Virus record (IMG/VR): IMGVR_UViG_3300042450_000745
Coordinates: 1 to 30,198 of that record
Direction: 5' to 3' (one strand)
Source: a virus
Length of the DNA: 30,198 nt
The notes under the pieces were generated by a model, which worked only from the letters and a program-made list of their open reading frames with translations, had not been told where the DNA came from and did not search any database. Each line of letters starts with the position of its first letter. The stretch's first letter is position 1. Positions 7,029 through 13,273 of the stretch are shown piece by piece. Both the position numbers and the translations under genes were made by a program.

Positions 7029-7101
7029 GTCGCAGACACAAGTAAAAATTTAAATAAATTCAACCTTGAAAGAACTGCGACTCTTGATAGGTTGTTTTTT
7101 T
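7029..7101 (+). promoter_or_regulatory. Leader with interleaved inverted repeats (pseudoknot candidate 4)
   Basis: Arm A GTCGCAG (7029-7035) pairs with A' CTGCGAC (7075-7081), 7 bp perfect. Arm B CAACCT (7061-7066) pairs with B' AGGTTG (7089-7094), 6 bp perfect. The order A-B-A'-B' is crossed, and seven T follow B'. The HNH start codon is at 7107. Confidence 0.65.
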
Positions 7102-7106
7102 ATTAT

Positions 7107-7598
7107 ATGGAAGTATGGAAAAAAATTGAAGGATTTGAAGATTATGAAATTTCAAATTTTGGTAATGTTAAAAATTTAAAAACAAATAAAATTTTAAAAA
7201 AAAGTTTTAATTCTGATTTTTATCATAAAGTTGGTTTACATAATAATTTTGGACAAAAAAATTTTAATATTCATAGATTAGTAGCAATTGCTTTTATTTT
7301 AAATATAGAAAATAAAGAAACTGTTAATCATATTAATGGAATTAAAATTGACAATAGAGTTGAAAATTTAGAATGGGCAACTAGAAAGGAGCAATTTGAT
7401 CACGCAATTAATACTGGACTTTTTATAAGACCAATAGCTAAAAAAGTTATAAATAAAAAAACAGGAATAATTTATAATAGTACTTCTGAATTATGTATAT
7501 TATTTAATATTAAATTAAGTACATTAAGACATAAATTAAATGGAACAAGAAAAAATAATACTAATTATGAGTATATCAGAACAGCAATTGCAAACTAA
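7107..7598 (+). CDS. HNH homing-type endonuclease with NUMOD4 motif
   Basis: Using ATG at 7107 gives 163 residues; a longer frame from 7017 would run through the leader. The N-terminus VWKKIEGFEDYEISNFGNV is the NUMOD4 DNA-binding motif. Residues ~73-90 (VNHINGIKIDNRVENLEW) are the HNH core, with His75, Asn77 and the DNR...NLEW signature. The C-terminus (NSTSELCILFNIKLSTLRHKLNG) resembles a NUMOD1 helix-turn-helix. Such enzymes nick or cut specific DNA and spread their own gene. Base composition is visibly more AT-rich than the neighbours, with long A and T runs, consistent with recent arrival. Its 3' end overlaps the next gene by 32 bp. No intron is evident, so it is free-standing. Confidence 0.88.
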   Translation: MEVWKKIEGFEDYEISNFGNVKNLKTNKILKKSFNSDFYHKVGLHNNFGQKNFNIHRLVAIAFILNIENKETVNHINGIKIDNRVENLEWATRKEQFDHAINTGLFIRPIAKKVINKKTGIIYNSTSELCILFNIKLSTLRHKLNGTRKNNTNYEYIRTAIAN

Positions 7599-7833
7599 GA
7601 TAAAAAAGAAACTACAGGCGGAGGGTTATTTTGTTACCAAACTAATTAAAACCTCAACAAATGGCATTCCGGATTTATTAGCTATCAAAGACGGACAGGC
7701 GACGTTTATCGAAGTAAAAAAGAAAAATGGTATATTATCCCCTTTACAAGGATTGAGACTCTCAGAGCTTAAAAAACACGGCTGTCAAGTTTATGTTTGG
7801 AGCGATTGGGGTGTTGAATTTAAAAGTAAATAA
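7567..7833 (+). CDS. VRR-NUC family nuclease
   Basis: ATG at 7567 gives 88 residues; the in-frame extension to 7540 lies inside the HNH gene. The motifs GIPDLL (Asp36) and EVKKK (Glu49-x-Lys51), followed by LSPLQGLRLSEL, are the PD-(D/E)xK core and the PxQ helix of VRR-NUC proteins. This small stand-alone size is typical for phages. VRR-NUC enzymes act on branched DNA (Holliday junctions, flaps), and in phages they commonly accompany an SF2 helicase, here at 4393. Likely job: resolving or trimming replication and recombination intermediates before packaging. The next gene starts 3 bp downstream. Confidence 0.85.
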   Translation: MSISEQQLQTKIKKKLQAEGYFVTKLIKTSTNGIPDLLAIKDGQATFIEVKKKNGILSPLQGLRLSELKKHGCQVYVWSDWGVEFKSK

Positions 7834-7836
7834 TTT

Positions 7837-8454
7837 ATGCTTACAATTACAAACGAGGATAATATGGAGTTAATGGCTCGCTATCCCGATAATTATTTTG
7901 ATTTAGCTATTGTCGATCCTCCTTATGGGATTAATATTAATATCTCAATGGGAAGACGTAAAGGAGATAAAAAAAGTAATTATCATAAATTTGCTGGGAA
8001 TGACAATTCAATTCCTAATGAAAAATATTTTAATGAACTTAAAAGAGTTTCAAAAAATCAGATAATTTGGGGAGGTAATTATATGACTGAATTTTTACCT
8101 GCGTCACCTTGTTGGCTATTATGGGACAAAGGGTTTTCGGAGGATGTTACTTTTGCTCAGTTTGAAATGGCTTGGACTTCTTTTAACTCAAGTGCAAAAA
8201 AATTTGATAAGCATCCAAACCAATTAAATAGAATACACCCAACTCAAAAGCCAGTAGCTCTTTATAAATGGTTACTCGATAAATATTCAAAGCCAGGAGA
8301 TAAAATAATCGACACTCATCTCGGTAGTGGCTCAATCGCTATTGCGTGCCATGATTACGGCTTTGACTTAACCGCTTGCGAGCTTGACAATGAGTATTTT
8401 GACAAAGCAATCGAGAGAATTAAAAATCATACAAATCAAACAAAATTATTCTAA
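7837..8454 (+). CDS. DNA adenine/cytosine-N4 methyltransferase (N6/N4 MTase family)
   Basis: 205 residues. Catalytic motif IV is DPPY at residues 27-30, and the AdoMet-binding motif I is DTHLGSGS at ~159-166. This permuted order (IV before I) marks the beta-class D12/N4-N6 family. HPTQKPVALYKWLL before motif I is also characteristic. The space between motifs is short, leaving a small target-recognition region. No restriction enzyme accompanies it, so it is an orphan methylase probably guarding phage DNA against host restriction or marking DNA. Last gene of the early/replication block. Confidence 0.88.
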   Translation: MLTITNEDNMELMARYPDNYFDLAIVDPPYGININISMGRRKGDKKSNYHKFAGNDNSIPNEKYFNELKRVSKNQIIWGGNYMTEFLPASPCWLLWDKGFSEDVTFAQFEMAWTSFNSSAKKFDKHPNQLNRIHPTQKPVALYKWLLDKYSKPGDKIIDTHLGSGSIAIACHDYGFDLTACELDNEYFDKAIERIKNHTNQTKLF

Positions 8455-8455
8455 A

Positions 8456-8492
8456 TTTGTTACAAAATAACTTTTTACCGTTATATTAATAT
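8456..8492 (+). promoter_or_regulatory. Late bipartite element, copy 1
   Basis: TTTG (8456-8459), ACAAAA (8462-8467) and GTTATA (8480-8485) followed by TTAATAT. The ACAAAA-to-GTTATA distance is 18 bp start to start, as in the other three copies. Here the position of the start codon is occupied by ATA, and the real ATG lies 20 bp further on. Confidence 0.6.
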
Positions 8493-8498
8493 AATTAC

Positions 8499-8506
8499 TA
8501 TATTTG
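8499..8506 (+). promoter_or_regulatory. -7 promoter element TATATTTG before 8511
   Basis: A perfect TAnnTTTG box ending 4 bp before the ATG at 8511. Transcription would start at or just past the ATG, so the mRNA would be leaderless or nearly so. It may give host-type early expression of the sigma-like operon in addition to the late element just upstream. Confidence 0.5.
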
Positions 8507-8510
8507 TCAA

Positions 8511-8744
8511 ATGATTAAACCTTACACGATATCGACTCAAATGTGGTTGGAACAAGAAGACGATAATTTTGGTTTCAATGGCTCGTATGTAGATTTTAGA
8601 GTCAATGTCGATAGTATTGACGGTTTTTGGGTTGAGGCTGACGACGAAATTGTTTTAATAATTAGAGGGACGGCTTACTATATTGAGAACGAGACTCACG
8701 TTTTAAATTTTTTAAACGAGTTTTTTAATCCAATGCGGTTATGA
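8511..8744 (+). CDS. Hypothetical 77-residue protein upstream of the sigma-like gene
   Basis: An acidic, beta-rich small protein (YVDFRVNVDSIDGFWVEADDEIVLIIRG) with a C-terminal helix (ETHVLNFLNEFF). No family recognised. Its TGA overlaps the ATG of the sigma-like gene as ATGA (8741-8744), so the two are translationally coupled; a partner or modulator role for the regulator is possible but not shown. Confidence 0.65.
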   Translation: MIKPYTISTQMWLEQEDDNFGFNGSYVDFRVNVDSIDGFWVEADDEIVLIIRGTAYYIENETHVLNFLNEFFNPMRL

Positions 8745-9169
8745 TTATCCACGAACTCGCTAAAAAGGACGCGCAATGGAGAAAAATGGCTTTACAAATT
8801 TGTAAAAACAAAGACTTAGCAGACGAGTTAGTTCAAAATATGTATATAAAATTATCCGAGAGGACAATTCCAGTCTCAGACGGATATATATTTGTAACTT
8901 TGAGGTCATTATTTTATGACTCTCTTAAAAATAACGATATTTTAATCGACGATTTTAGTAAATTTGAAGTCGAAGACGAGGAATATAACGAGGGAATTGA
9001 TTATAAAGAGCTTTCAAAAGACCTAACTTGGTACGAAAGGACTTTATTTGAACTCTCAACGCTTCATGGACAGCGTGAACTATCGAGACAAACAGGAATA
9101 CACATACAAACTATCCATCGAGTTAATAAGATGGTTAAAATTAAACTAAATGGCAAAAAAAAGGATTAA
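8741..9169 (+). CDS. Sigma-70-like regulator (probable late transcription factor)
   Basis: 142 residues. The N-terminal ~70 (WRKMALQICKNKDLADELVQNMYIKLSE ... GYIFVTLRSLFYDSL) match the pattern of sigma region 2: a hydrophobic helix, then (D/E)xADELVQ and a following aromatic helix. The C-terminal ~50 (LTWYERTLFELSTLHGQRELSRQTGIHIQTIHRVNKMVKIKL) look like the region 4 helix-turn-helix. The acidic linker is short, giving an ECF-like layout at the low end of size. It sits at the junction between replication and morphogenesis genes and upstream of four copies of a shared promoter-like element, so I infer that it directs late transcription. Alternative: a terminase- or DNA-associated HTH protein. 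Confidence 0.6.
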   Translation: MIIHELAKKDAQWRKMALQICKNKDLADELVQNMYIKLSERTIPVSDGYIFVTLRSLFYDSLKNNDILIDDFSKFEVEDEEYNEGIDYKELSKDLTWYERTLFELSTLHGQRELSRQTGIHIQTIHRVNKMVKIKLNGKKKD

Positions 9170-9521
9170 AAAAGAAATTCAAGGACTTGGAGACGTTGTC
9201 GCCAATCTAACCTCAGCGGTTGGAATTGAGCCTTGCTTAGATTGTAAAGAGAGACAATTCTCTTTAAACAGACTTTTTAACTTTAAAAAGGTTAAGTCTG
9301 AAATGACTCCAATTGATAAGGAACATTTTACTCTATTTTTAGAGGCAAAAGGTCAAAGAGTAATCGACGGAAAACGAACTGAGTTATTATTTGAAGACGT
9401 TGACTATTTAAACGGACTTTATAAACACTATTTTGGCATCGACAATTCTAATTGTCCGAATTGCTCAAAAGTTCACGAAACAATTATCAAAGACTTATTT
9501 AAATTATATAGTTTTAAATAA
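9150..9521 (+). CDS. Zinc-motif protein of unknown function
   Basis: 123 residues, start overlapping the sigma-like gene by 20 bp. There are two CxxC pairs: CLDC (~29-32) and CPNC (~102-105), likely binding a metal ion together. The N-terminal part IQGLGDVVANLTSAVGIEPCLDCKERQFSLNRLFNF is a segment I have seen in hypothetical proteins of Bacteroidota phages near the terminase. A basic start (AKKRIKKEIQ) suggests nucleic-acid contact. No enzymatic motif. A role in DNA recognition for packaging or in late transcription would fit its place, but this is inference. Confidence 0.65.
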   Translation: MAKKRIKKEIQGLGDVVANLTSAVGIEPCLDCKERQFSLNRLFNFKKVKSEMTPIDKEHFTLFLEAKGQRVIDGKRTELLFEDVDYLNGLYKHYFGIDNSNCPNCSKVHETIIKDLFKLYSFK

Positions 9522-9665
9522 AAATACTGGCTTTAGAAAGTAAAGAAAACTAAAGGGAGTTTAAACCTACTTTACAAGGTTGTGAAATCGGGAGCGTGAG
9601 AAAATAGATACGACGCAAGTTAGTAGAATAGGTGGGAAAGGCTAACATTTTTTTAAAATATAATT
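9522..9665 (+). other. Structured non-coding stretch before the terminase genes
   Basis: 144 bp without a convincing reading frame and visibly richer in G than the surrounding intergenic DNA. Candidate hairpins: CTTTA/TAAAG (9531-9535 with 9541-9545), AAACT/AGTTT (around 9548-9563), GTAAAG/CTTTAC across the second one, and GTTAG/CTAAC (9619-9623 with 9642-9646), the last followed by seven T (9648-9654) like a terminator. It could be a small RNA, or a packaging (cos/pac) site given its position next to the terminase genes. I cannot decide between these. Confidence 0.4.
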
Positions 9666-9893
9666 ATGAAAGTAACTAAAAAACAAAAACAAGAGGAATT
9701 ATATAATTTCCTTGACGCTGTAATCGAAAACGCACCAGCAGACCTATCAATCAACGAAATTTGGATGCCTGACAACTTATTCAAGTTATTAAAAACGAAG
9801 TCTTATAAGGGCTTTAAAATGTTTACTTCGATGTTTTTAACGAATAACGAAGTAATTTTGGGGAGATATAACGGCAAAGCTCAGATTAATTAA
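9666..9893 (+). CDS. Hypothetical 75-residue protein before small terminase
   Basis: A basic start (MKVTKKQKQEE), a helical middle (LYNFLDAVIENAP) and the segment EIWMPDNLFKLLKTKSYKGFKMF. No family recognised. It begins 12 bp after the T run that ends the structured non-coding stretch and ends 4 bp before the TTG-initiated small terminase gene, suggesting the same transcript as the terminase. Confidence 0.6.
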   Translation: MKVTKKQKQEELYNFLDAVIENAPADLSINEIWMPDNLFKLLKTKSYKGFKMFTSMFLTNNEVILGRYNGKAQIN

Positions 9894-9897
9894 TTAA

Positions 9898-10218
9898 TTG
9901 AACATTCAAAATATTTCAATTTTGACAGATAAAAGGAAATTTAACGGAGGTTCAAGAGCAGTTGTTCGACCAGACGACAAACGTCTAATGACAAAGTCCG
10001 AAATGCAAGACACTTACGAGCGATTGAAACCTTTTTTACCGGAGGCGATATTGCAACTCGAGGCAGCGATGCAAGCTGGAGAAAAATGGGCGATTGAATT
10101 GTGGTTTAAATACTTCTTTGGAATGCCAAAGCAGACAATCGACCAGCATATTAGTATTGAGAAACCGATTTTTAATTCCTTAGATTTGGATGTTTCAAAA
10201 GACGACGGCTCAGAGTAA
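9898..10218 (+). CDS. Putative terminase small subunit
   Basis: 106 residues from a TTG start at 9898, placed 4 bp after the previous stop; the first in-frame ATG (9990) would remove about a third of the protein. The segment LPEAILQLEAAMQAGEKWAIELWFKYFFGMPKQT, with its helix plus GxPKQT, is the conserved core of small-terminase-like proteins of Bacteroidota phages. The basic N-terminal GGSRAVVRPDDKR could contact DNA. It directly precedes and overlaps the large terminase gene by 29 bp. It should recognise phage DNA and regulate the large subunit. No canonical HTH is obvious, so the call rests on core and location. Confidence 0.65.
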   Translation: MNIQNISILTDKRKFNGGSRAVVRPDDKRLMTKSEMQDTYERLKPFLPEAILQLEAAMQAGEKWAIELWFKYFFGMPKQTIDQHISIEKPIFNSLDLDVSKDDGSE

Positions 10219-11353
10219 AATTGCCAAACTAAGAAAACGAGTTAGGATTGTGCAAGGTGGAACGAGTAGTTCCAAAACGTTTTCGATATTGCCACTTCTT
10301 ATAACTTACGCTATTGAAAACCCGTTTTCGGAAATATCAATAGTTAGTGAGAGCATTCCTCATTTAAAAAGGGGAGCTTTAAAAGACTTCCAAAAGATAA
10401 TGTTAATGACTGACAACTATCGAGATGCTAATTTCAATCGGTCGTCCTTAAAATATACATTCTCGAATAATTCCTATATTGAATTTTTTAGCGTCGACCA
10501 ACCCGACAAACTCAGGGGAGCGAGACGTGATATTCTATTTATAAATGAGTGCAATAATATCGACTTTGAAAGTTATCAGCAACTCGCAATCCGGACCAAA
10601 AAATTTATATACCTTGACTACAACCCTACGAATGAATTTTGGGTGCAAACGGAACTATTAAACGATCCGGACTCTGACTTTGTTATTTTAACGTACAAGG
10701 ATAACGAGGCACTCGATCCAGCAATCGTTCGAGAGATTGAGAAAGCAAAAGACAAAGCACTTACCTCAACGTATTGGGCAAACTGGTGGAATGTTTACGG
10801 ACTCGGTCAACTTGGCTCACTTGAGGGAGTGATATTCCAAAATTGGGAGCAAATCGATACCATACCAACGGAGGCAAAATTCTTAGGAAGTGGACTCGAT
10901 TTTGGTTACTCGAATGATCCGACAGCGCATATTGCAATATACGATTTTAATGGTAAAATAATCGTTGACGAATTGATTTATTCAACCTCACTTTTGAACT
11001 CGGATATTATTAGACTAATGAAGCAGGAACGAACGGCTCCAATTTGGGCAGACTCAGCCGAGCCGAAGTCAATCGAGGAAATAAGACGAGCGGGTTTCAA
11101 TATTAAACCAGTTGTTAAAGGTGCCGACTCAATCAATTATGGAATATCGGTACTTCAACAAAAGGACATTTTAGTTACTAAGTCAAGCACTAATCTAATT
11201 AAAGAGTTGAGGAATTATAGTTGGGACGTTGACAAAACGGGAAAAAAATTAAACCGACCTATCGACGAATTTAACCACGCAATCGACGCTCTGAGATACT
11301 TTGCAATGATGAGCCTAGCGATAAATAAAAGTCGTCGCTTAATAATCACATAA
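10190..11353 (+). CDS. terL: Terminase large subunit (Terminase_3/PBSX XtmB type)
   Basis: 387 residues. The packaging ATPase has Walker A GGTSSSKT (residues 23-30) and Walker B ILFINE (~115-120), followed by the coupling motif LDYNPTN. The C-terminal RNase H-like nuclease shows GLDFGYSNDPTA (~235), IWADSAEP and DEFNHAIDALRY, whose Asp residues hold the two metals. The length is typical for the family. It cuts concatemeric DNA and pumps it into the prohead. The gene ends 38 bp before the next unit, which has its own late element. Separation from the portal gene by about 10 kb of tail and capsid genes is unusual. Confidence 0.95.
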   Translation: MFQKTTAQSKIAKLRKRVRIVQGGTSSSKTFSILPLLITYAIENPFSEISIVSESIPHLKRGALKDFQKIMLMTDNYRDANFNRSSLKYTFSNNSYIEFFSVDQPDKLRGARRDILFINECNNIDFESYQQLAIRTKKFIYLDYNPTNEFWVQTELLNDPDSDFVILTYKDNEALDPAIVREIEKAKDKALTSTYWANWWNVYGLGQLGSLEGVIFQNWEQIDTIPTEAKFLGSGLDFGYSNDPTAHIAIYDFNGKIIVDELIYSTSLLNSDIIRLMKQERTAPIWADSAEPKSIEEIRRAGFNIKPVVKGADSINYGISVLQQKDILVTKSSTNLIKELRNYSWDVDKTGKKLNRPIDEFNHAIDALRYFAMMSLAINKSRRLIIT

Positions 11354-11356
11354 TTT

Positions 11357-11394
11357 TTATAAACAAAATCACTTTTTTTAGTTATATATATATG
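11357..11394 (+). promoter_or_regulatory. Late bipartite element, copy 2 (tail operon)
   Basis: ACAAAA starts at 11363 and GTTATA at 11381, 18 bp apart; the ATG at 11392 begins 11 bp after the start of GTTATA. If GTTATA is the -10 box, transcription would begin at the A of the ATG (leaderless mRNA). Confidence 0.6.
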
Positions 11395-12084
11395 AGAGTA
11401 GTAATTCCAACGGATTTAAAGGAGATTAAATTGTCTCAATATTTGAGATATTTAAAAGTATTAAAAGACAACCAAGACGATGAGACCTTTGTGTGTATTC
11501 AAATGGTTGCTATATTTTGTAACCTCAGCGTGGCTGACGTTATGAAAATACCAGTCAACGATTTCTCTGAAATAGTGGAAAATTTGGCTAAGGTATTAGA
11601 TCAAAAACCCGAGAGAGTTAAAACATTTAAAATGAACGGGGTTGAGTTTGGTTTTATTCCAAACTTAGATAAAATGACACTTGGCGAACACGCAACGATT
11701 GACTCGTTACTCGGCAACGATGAGAATTTAAGTTTATTGATGTCTGTTTTGTATCGTCCAATTATTAAAAAGGTAACGCCATTTTATCAAATTGAGCAAT
11801 ACGACGGAGACGAAAGCAAAGCGGAGTTATTTAACGATGTAAGAATGGATGTAGTAATCGGATCAATACTTTTTTTTTGGAATTTAAGCAAGGAATTATT
11901 GAGCAATATCCTATTGCATTTGGAGAGCAAGGCGATGAGGGAGGGGAAATCTCTCGAGGAGGTTTCCACGAACGCTGGGGGTGGTTTCAATCTTTTGTTC
12001 GACTTTCGAGAGAGCTTGGAATTAAACCTCGAGAAGTTGGAAGCGAGCCTCTTCACGAGTCACTCACGCTTTTATCTTACTTAA
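11392..12084 (+). CDS. Tail assembly chaperone-like protein, frame 0 product
   Basis: 230 residues. The N-terminal part (IPTDLKEIKLSQYLRYLKVL ... FCNLSVADVMKIPVNDFSEIVENL ... GVEFGFIPNLDKMTLGEHATIDSLLG ... SVLYRPI) is a pattern shared by Bacteroidota phage proteins encoded near the tape measure. After the nine-T tract at 11870-11878 the zero frame continues for about 67 codons (FFWNLSKELLSNILLHLES ...), which still resembles the family's C-terminus. The same DNA is also open in the -1 frame, where a very different conserved-looking sequence is encoded. This recalls the lambda G/GT pair, in which a slippage makes two chaperone forms. Head gene of the tail operon. Confidence 0.6.
   Translation: MRVVIPTDLKEIKLSQYLRYLKVLKDNQDDETFVCIQMVAIFCNLSVADVMKIPVNDFSEIVENLAKVLDQKPERVKTFKMNGVEFGFIPNLDKMTLGEHATIDSLLGNDENLSLLMSVLYRPIIKKVTPFYQIEQYDGDESKAELFNDVRMDVVIGSILFFWNLSKELLSNILLHLESKAMREGKSLEEVSTNAGGGFNLLFDFRESLELNLEKLEASLFTSHSRFYLT
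11870..11878 (+). promoter_or_regulatory. T9 tract, candidate slippery site for -1 frameshift
   Basis: Nine T followed by GG; in frame 0 it reads CTT TTT TTT TGG. A slip of one base backwards would continue in the -1 frame as TTG GAA TTT. That frame is open to 12137. Confidence 0.45.
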
Positions 12085-12137
12085 TCGACGAAAGTAAAGA
12101 GGAGGCAAAACAAATTAAAAATCACTTTAAAAAATGA
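11877..12137 (+). CDS. -1 frame extension of the chaperone-like gene
   Basis: Open from the T tract to TGA at 12135-12137, about 86 residues. The core GGFHERWGWFQSFVRLSRELG ... EVGSEPLHESLTLLSYLIDESKEE looks like a real folded segment: (F/W)xE(K/R)WGW(F/Y) followed by two amphipathic helices is familiar from small tail-region proteins of Bacteroidota phages. Third-position bases in this frame are more A/T than in frame 0, as in most genes here. There is no ATG; expression would need either a -1 frameshift at 11870-11878 or initiation at the TTG at 11877. The stop overlaps the next ATG (12134). A sequencing indel in the T tract is the sober alternative. Confidence 0.6.
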   Translation: MEFKQGIIEQYPIAFGEQGDEGGEISRGGFHERWGWFQSFVRLSRELGIKPREVGSEPLHESLTLLSYLIDESKEEAKQIKNHFKK

Positions 12138-12598
12138 GAGCATTTTATCAGGCAGTAGAATATATTAAGAGTACGTTAGAAAACGCACCGCTTTTGAATA
12201 CCATAACTCACGGAACAGACATAATCGACAATGTTAAAAAAAATATATTCCCACTTGCTCACATTAATATCCTCAGCTCGTCAATTAGCTCTGGAGTTGT
12301 TAATTTTACTTTTGAGGTTGCTGTTGTAGATATTAGAAATATCTCAAAAATCAAAATCAATGACAAATTTTTAGGGAATGACAACGAGCTTGACAACTTA
12401 AACACTTGTCACGCCATTTTGAATTATATGATTACTCAAATGAGATTGCAACGAAGTGACGACGATATTGAATTGCAAAACAATCCGACTTTACAGCCAA
12501 TCCTTTTAGCGTTTACAAACGCCTTAGACGGTTGGAAGTGTGATATTGAAATAAGCGTACCGAATAATGATTTTAGTGTTTGTATAATTGGAGACTAA
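12134..12598 (+). CDS. Tail terminator-like protein
   Basis: 154 residues. The segment THGTDIIDNVKKNIFPLAHINI followed by beta strands (VNFTFEVAVVDIRN) is the pattern of tail completion/terminator proteins (gpU-like fold) in Bacteroidota siphoviruses. The long helix LNTCHAILNYMITQMRL also fits. It would cap the tail tube and join it to the head. It overlaps the upstream -1 frame by 4 bp and the downstream TTG-initiated gene by 11 bp, so it is tightly coupled in the tail operon. Confidence 0.6.
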   Translation: MRAFYQAVEYIKSTLENAPLLNTITHGTDIIDNVKKNIFPLAHINILSSSISSGVVNFTFEVAVVDIRNISKIKINDKFLGNDNELDNLNTCHAILNYMITQMRLQRSDDDIELQNNPTLQPILLAFTNALDGWKCDIEISVPNNDFSVCIIGD

Positions 12599-13112
12599 AA
12601 ACGTACAGCAAGCCTTAAACGAGTTCGGAGCGTCCGTAGTTGAGCGAGCGAGGCTTAATTTAAAAACTGGAGGACGTTACGGAACGCATAACGCATCCGG
12701 TCAATTATCAAAGTCGTTAGATTACAAAACCAAAGAGAGTAAAAATTCAATCTCGTTTGACTTTTACGCTGAGAGTTATTGGAAGGAGTTAGATTTTGGA
12801 ACAAAAGGGAGTGAGTCAAGTGCAAAAGCTCCAAACTCTCCTTATAAAGCACAAGCCTCAAGGGGCGCAATTGATAAATGGGTTGTTCGCAAAGGCATTC
12901 AAGGAGTGCGGGGGGCTGGAGGTCAATTTGCAAATCGTCGAATAATGGTCACCTCGATAACAAACTCGATAAATAGGACAGGAACTTACGAGACGAGATT
13001 TTTTAGAAGTGCCTTTGATTTGGAATATAAAAATTTTGATAATAATATAGTTGAAAAATACGGCTTAGATTTGGAGTCATTTTTGAAATTTACACTAAAA
13101 GATAATTTATAA
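12588..13112 (+). CDS. HK97 gp10-like head-tail/neck protein
   Basis: 174 residues. A TAA lies immediately upstream in frame and no ATG follows early, so the TTG at 12588 is the likely start. An N-terminal helix (VQQALNEFGASVVERARLNL) leads to the strand pattern SGQLSKSLDYKTKES ... DFYAESYWKELDFGTKG and APNSPY. This is the usual signature of the HK97 gp10/minor neck family, where the (Y/W)xxxxDFGxKG segment is diagnostic. It should sit at the head-tail junction beside the tail terminator. Its stop overlaps the next ATG as TAATG. Confidence 0.65.
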   Translation: METKNVQQALNEFGASVVERARLNLKTGGRYGTHNASGQLSKSLDYKTKESKNSISFDFYAESYWKELDFGTKGSESSAKAPNSPYKAQASRGAIDKWVVRKGIQGVRGAGGQFANRRIMVTSITNSINRTGTYETRFFRSAFDLEYKNFDNNIVEKYGLDLESFLKFTLKDNL

Positions 13113-13273
13113 TGAATATAGTTAAAATTTATAGAGAAAACGATACAATTCCAACTTTTACAATAGAGAGTGAAAACGTAATTGACTCAAGTCAATACGT
13201 TATTTTGTGGGATTGTAAAGAGGAAATATATATTAATGAAAAATTGATTGAAACAAAATATCACACAGTATGA
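13112..13273 (+). CDS. 53-residue hypothetical protein in the tail operon
   Basis: ATG at 13112 shares bases with the preceding TAA, and its TGA overlaps the next ATG at 13270 as ATGA. The product is mostly beta (NIVKIYREN, TIPTFTIES, YVILWDCKEEIYINEKLI). No family recognised. Coupling on both sides and the unbroken operon support it; it may be a small tail or baseplate accessory. Confidence 0.6.
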   Translation: MNIVKIYRENDTIPTFTIESENVIDSSQYVILWDCKEEIYINEKLIETKYHTV

